Assembly: GCA_903938205.1 (NCBI GenBank)
Contig: CAJACJ010000220.1
Location: 1 to 8,032 of the forward strand
Source of the DNA: an uncultured bacterium
Lineage (GTDB): Bacteria; Planctomycetota; Phycisphaerae; Phycisphaerales; SM1A02
Length of the DNA: 8,032 bases
Direction of reading: 5' to 3'
The position numbers were made by a program, and so were the translations under genes. Position 1 is the first letter of the stretch; each line of letters begins with the position of its first letter. Below are positions 6,027 through 8,032 of the stretch, piece by piece. A model generated the notes under the pieces. The model made no database searches. It saw only the letters and a program-made list of their open reading frames with translations, and had not been told where the DNA came from.

Positions 6027-7070
6027 ATGAACAGTGGATCATTCCAATTCGCGCAACCTTGGGCGTTGGCGTGGTTGTGGCTTGTCGCCCTTATTGTCTT
6101 GGTCGCTTTTCTTGGCTTGCGTAAGCGGCGCATTTTATTGCAACGCATTGCCGAGTGGCCGCTACTGCAACAATTAATTCCAAATTTAAATTTGGCGCGC
6201 GGCTGGTTCCGATTGTTCCTTGGCGCGCTGGGAATGATCGCCCTGACGCTAGCTTTGATGGATCCGCGCTGGGGAATGCAAGTGGAACAGGTGCAACAAC
6301 GCGGGCTTGATGTGGCATTTGTGATTGATGTCAGTCGAAGCATGTTGGCGGGCGATGCGACTCCCAGCCGACTTGAGCGGGCAAAACAATTCGCCATTGA
6401 CGCCAGCGAGGTGTTGGGCGGCGATCGCGTGGCGCTGATTGATTTTGCTGGCGCACCAGCGCTTCGAGTTCCGTTGACATTGAACTACGCGGCGTTTCGC
6501 CAAGCGGTCGTGGAGTTGGAACCAAAGGCGGCCACTCGCGGTGGCACATTACTGGGCGATGCAATCCGTTTGGCTGCGCGAAGTTTTCCAGTTGAAAGTA
6601 AAGGCGCCAAGGCCATCATTATTTTGAGCGATGGCGAGGACATGGAAAGCATGCCCAGCGAAGCCGCCGCGAAAGCTTTCACTGAAAGTGGAATTCGCAT
6701 ATTCACCGTTGGCATTGGTGACTCTCGTGACGGCGCGCGCATTCCTGTGACAGAAGGCGCGCAAGCGACGCGATGGTTGGTGCACGACGGTCAGGAAGTA
6801 TGGACAAAGATGAACGATGTTGCCCTGCGTGAAGTCGCTGTTGCGGGCGGCGGCGCATTTATTCCTGCGGGCACGGCGCAACTTGATATGGCGCAGGTGT
6901 ACAAGGACAGCATTGGAAATTTGGAGCGCGCTGAACAAGAAGAAACCGTGATTCGAAGGCAAACGCCGCGCTTTCAGTGGTTCGCCGCGGCGGCACTTTT
7001 GATTTTGCTCAGTGAAAGTTTCATTTCCGATACTCGTGGTAAAGCCGGTGCAAAAGGTGGTCAATCATGA
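6027..7070 (+). CDS. batB: BatB-type VWA-domain membrane protein
   Basis: This 347-residue protein is parallel in design to BatA but diverged from it. Membrane helices lie at about 12-30, 60-79 and 317-331, with a basic loop LRKRR after the first. The VWA domain occupies about 94-300. The MIDAS residues are DVSRS (Asp101, Ser103, Ser105), GGTLLGDAI with Thr174, and ILSDGED with Asp202, so the site is intact. RGLDVAFVIDVSRSM and the segment following it are classic for BatB. The start at ATG 6027 is set by GAGG overlapping the batA stop. The expected role is as a membrane partner of BatA in the MoxR/Bat complex; the substrate is unknown. The stop overlaps the batC start by 4 bp (ATGA, 7067-7070), so BatB and BatC are probably translationally coupled. 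Confidence 0.93.
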   Translation: MNSGSFQFAQPWALAWLWLVALIVLVAFLGLRKRRILLQRIAEWPLLQQLIPNLNLARGWFRLFLGALGMIALTLALMDPRWGMQVEQVQQRGLDVAFVIDVSRSMLAGDATPSRLERAKQFAIDASEVLGGDRVALIDFAGAPALRVPLTLNYAAFRQAVVELEPKAATRGGTLLGDAIRLAARSFPVESKGAKAIIILSDGEDMESMPSEAAAKAFTESGIRIFTVGIGDSRDGARIPVTEGAQATRWLVHDGQEVWTKMNDVALREVAVAGGGAFIPAGTAQLDMAQVYKDSIGNLERAEQEETVIRRQTPRFQWFAAAALLILLSESFISDTRGKAGAKGGQS

Positions 7071-8032
7071 TTGCAAGAACTTCGCGCATTCAAGCTTCCA
7101 TTGCCGCGCTTGCGGCGGCCAGTTTTATTTTTGCGGCCGCGGTTCCCGCATCGCAACAAAAAATTTCTCCGCAAACCAATGTTGTTGCGCAGAAATCAAA
7201 ACCAATTTCAACGCCAATAATTCCCCAGACTCCGGCGGCAAGTCCAACACCAACCCTGCACATGCCGAAGGATTTGGCGTTGCCCGCAAATGCCAACACG
7301 CTTAGACCCGCGGACATTCCAGAAGTAAACCTGGGCGAACTTGAAAAATCATTTGACGCCGCTGCATATCGACGCGCTGTCAAGAATGGCGAAATGGCCT
7401 TAAAGAAAGAAGATTGGAACAACGCCGCTTTGGAACTGCAAGAAGCGCTCACACTAAATCCTAATTCCAAGGAATTGACCTACAACCTAGGAATTGCAAA
7501 GTTTCGTCAAGGCGATTTTGCGGAAGCCGAAAAACTGTTCAAGGATTCCGCGGAGACTACATCCGCGGATCTGGCGGCAAAATCCATGTTCAATGAAGGC
7601 AATGCCATTTACGCAAACGCCGTCAAAAATTTAGAGCAATCAAAGACGCAAACCAACCCAAATGTGCCTCCTTCTGCCGGCACCCCGCAAGAGCCCGCTC
7701 CTGATTTGGAAAAAGGAATTGAAAAAGTTCAAAAAGCATTCACGCATTTCAAAGACGCATTGGCGGCTACCCCGCAAGATGACGACAGTGCGGTGAATGC
7801 TGAAACTGCCCTCAAACTGCTGAAAATCATGAAAGAGGAGCAAAAGAAACAAGAGCAGAATCAAGATCAAAAGCAAGACCAGAAGCAAGATCAGAAGCAA
7901 GATCAAAAGCAAGATCAAAAGCAAGATCAAAAGCAAGATCAGAAGCAGGATCAAAAGCAAGATCAGAAACAAGATCAGAAGCAAGATCAGAAGCAAGACC
8001 AAAAGCAAGACCAAAAGCAAGACCAAAAGCAA
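7067..8032 (+). CDS. batC: BatC-type TPR protein with signal peptide and QDQK repeat tail (3' end outside window)
   Basis: An open frame of 322 codons runs from the ATG at 7067 to the edge without a stop. AAGGTGG (7054-7060) lies 6 nt upstream, and the start overlaps batB by 4 bp. Residues 1-28 form a Sec-type signal peptide (basic N-region, alanine-rich core, likely cut after VPA at 28), so the protein is exported. Residues 45-63 are a Pro/Ser/Thr-rich linker. TPR-like helices cover about 100-186 (for example DWNNAALELQEALTLNPN at 116-133, then YNLGIAKFRQGDFAEAEKLF at 139-158). A second helical part (213-258) leads into 14 tandem QDQK units plus the first Q of another (266-322). BatC proteins often carry Q/D-rich low-complexity stretches, but such regular tetrads stand out. 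TPRs suggest a protein-binding role in the Bat complex. Length and C-terminal anchoring cannot be judged. Confidence 0.85.
   Translation, partial: MIARTSRIQASIAALAAASFIFAAAVPASQQKISPQTNVVAQKSKPISTPIIPQTPAASPTPTLHMPKDLALPANANTLRPADIPEVNLGELEKSFDAAAYRRAVKNGEMALKKEDWNNAALELQEALTLNPNSKELTYNLGIAKFRQGDFAEAEKLFKDSAETTSADLAAKSMFNEGNAIYANAVKNLEQSKTQTNPNVPPSAGTPQEPAPDLEKGIEKVQKAFTHFKDALAATPQDDDSAVNAETALKLLKIMKEEQKKQEQNQDQKQDQKQDQKQDQKQDQKQDQKQDQKQDQKQDQKQDQKQDQKQDQKQDQKQDQKQ
7862..8032 (+). repeat. 12-bp tandem repeat encoding (QDQK)14+
   Basis: Fourteen uninterrupted 12-bp units (consensus CAAGATCAAAAG) are followed by CAA at the window edge, so the array probably continues. Units 4-6 are identical, and so are units 12-14 (the GAC variant). 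Every difference between units falls at a third codon position and is silent: GAT/GAC, CAA/CAG and AAG/AAA. The unit length keeps the reading frame whatever the copy number. Confidence 0.95.

Noticed and set aside
7012..7305. Plus-strand frame of 97 residues rich in Cys and Asn
   Set aside because: It is out of frame across the end of batB and the start of batC. The batC frame from 7067 has a Shine-Dalgarno, signal peptide and TPRs.
7640..8032. Minus-strand frame of 130 residues made mostly of Leu, Ile and Val, looking like a membrane protein
   Set aside because: It is the reverse complement of the QDQK repeats: CTT, TTG, ATC and CTG codons arise automatically from the 12-bp unit. It has no ribosome binding site and lies antisense to batC.

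Overview
The window reads as a bacterial chromosome segment with dense, uninterrupted coding, operon-style ATGA overlaps and good Shine-Dalgarno sites. No rRNA, tRNA, insertion sequence, prophage or CRISPR array is visible. The base composition looks balanced by eye. The order MoxR ATPase, DUF58, BatD-like protein, BatA, BatB, BatC is known from Bacteroidota, Planctomycetota and spirochaetes. The two unrecognised small genes on the left and the QDQK-rich BatC tail make a planctomycete plausible to me, but nothing here proves it.

Left part (1-1841): the 3' end of a plus-strand gene of unknown function (1-477) converges on two minus-strand genes, with a symmetric bidirectional terminator between them (483-520). 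The minus-strand pair is a beta-hydroxyacid dehydrogenase (945-1841) followed by a small, very basic protein (539-868). The short gap between these two contains two hairpins. A 174-bp divergent spacer (1842-2015) carries a perfect 8-5-8 inverted repeat, a candidate operator.

Right part (2016-8032): one tightly packed plus-strand operon. It encodes a MoxR AAA+ ATPase, a DUF58 protein, a BatD-like/DUF4381-like single-pass membrane protein, the VWA proteins BatA and BatB, and a BatC-type TPR protein that runs off the right edge. By family knowledge, MoxR-type ATPases act as chaperones with VWA partners. All three VWA-like proteins here (DUF58, BatA, BatB) keep complete MIDAS metal-binding residues. 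BatA and BatB are membrane-anchored, the BatD-like protein presents a beta-rich extracytoplasmic domain and a helical cytoplasmic domain, and BatC has a signal peptide plus TPR repeats. The likely product is an envelope complex linked to stress tolerance or envelope assembly; its substrate cannot be read from sequence.

The most striking sequence is at the right edge: at least 14 perfect tandem QDQK tetrapeptides at the end of the visible BatC, whose 12-bp units differ only at synonymous third codon positions.
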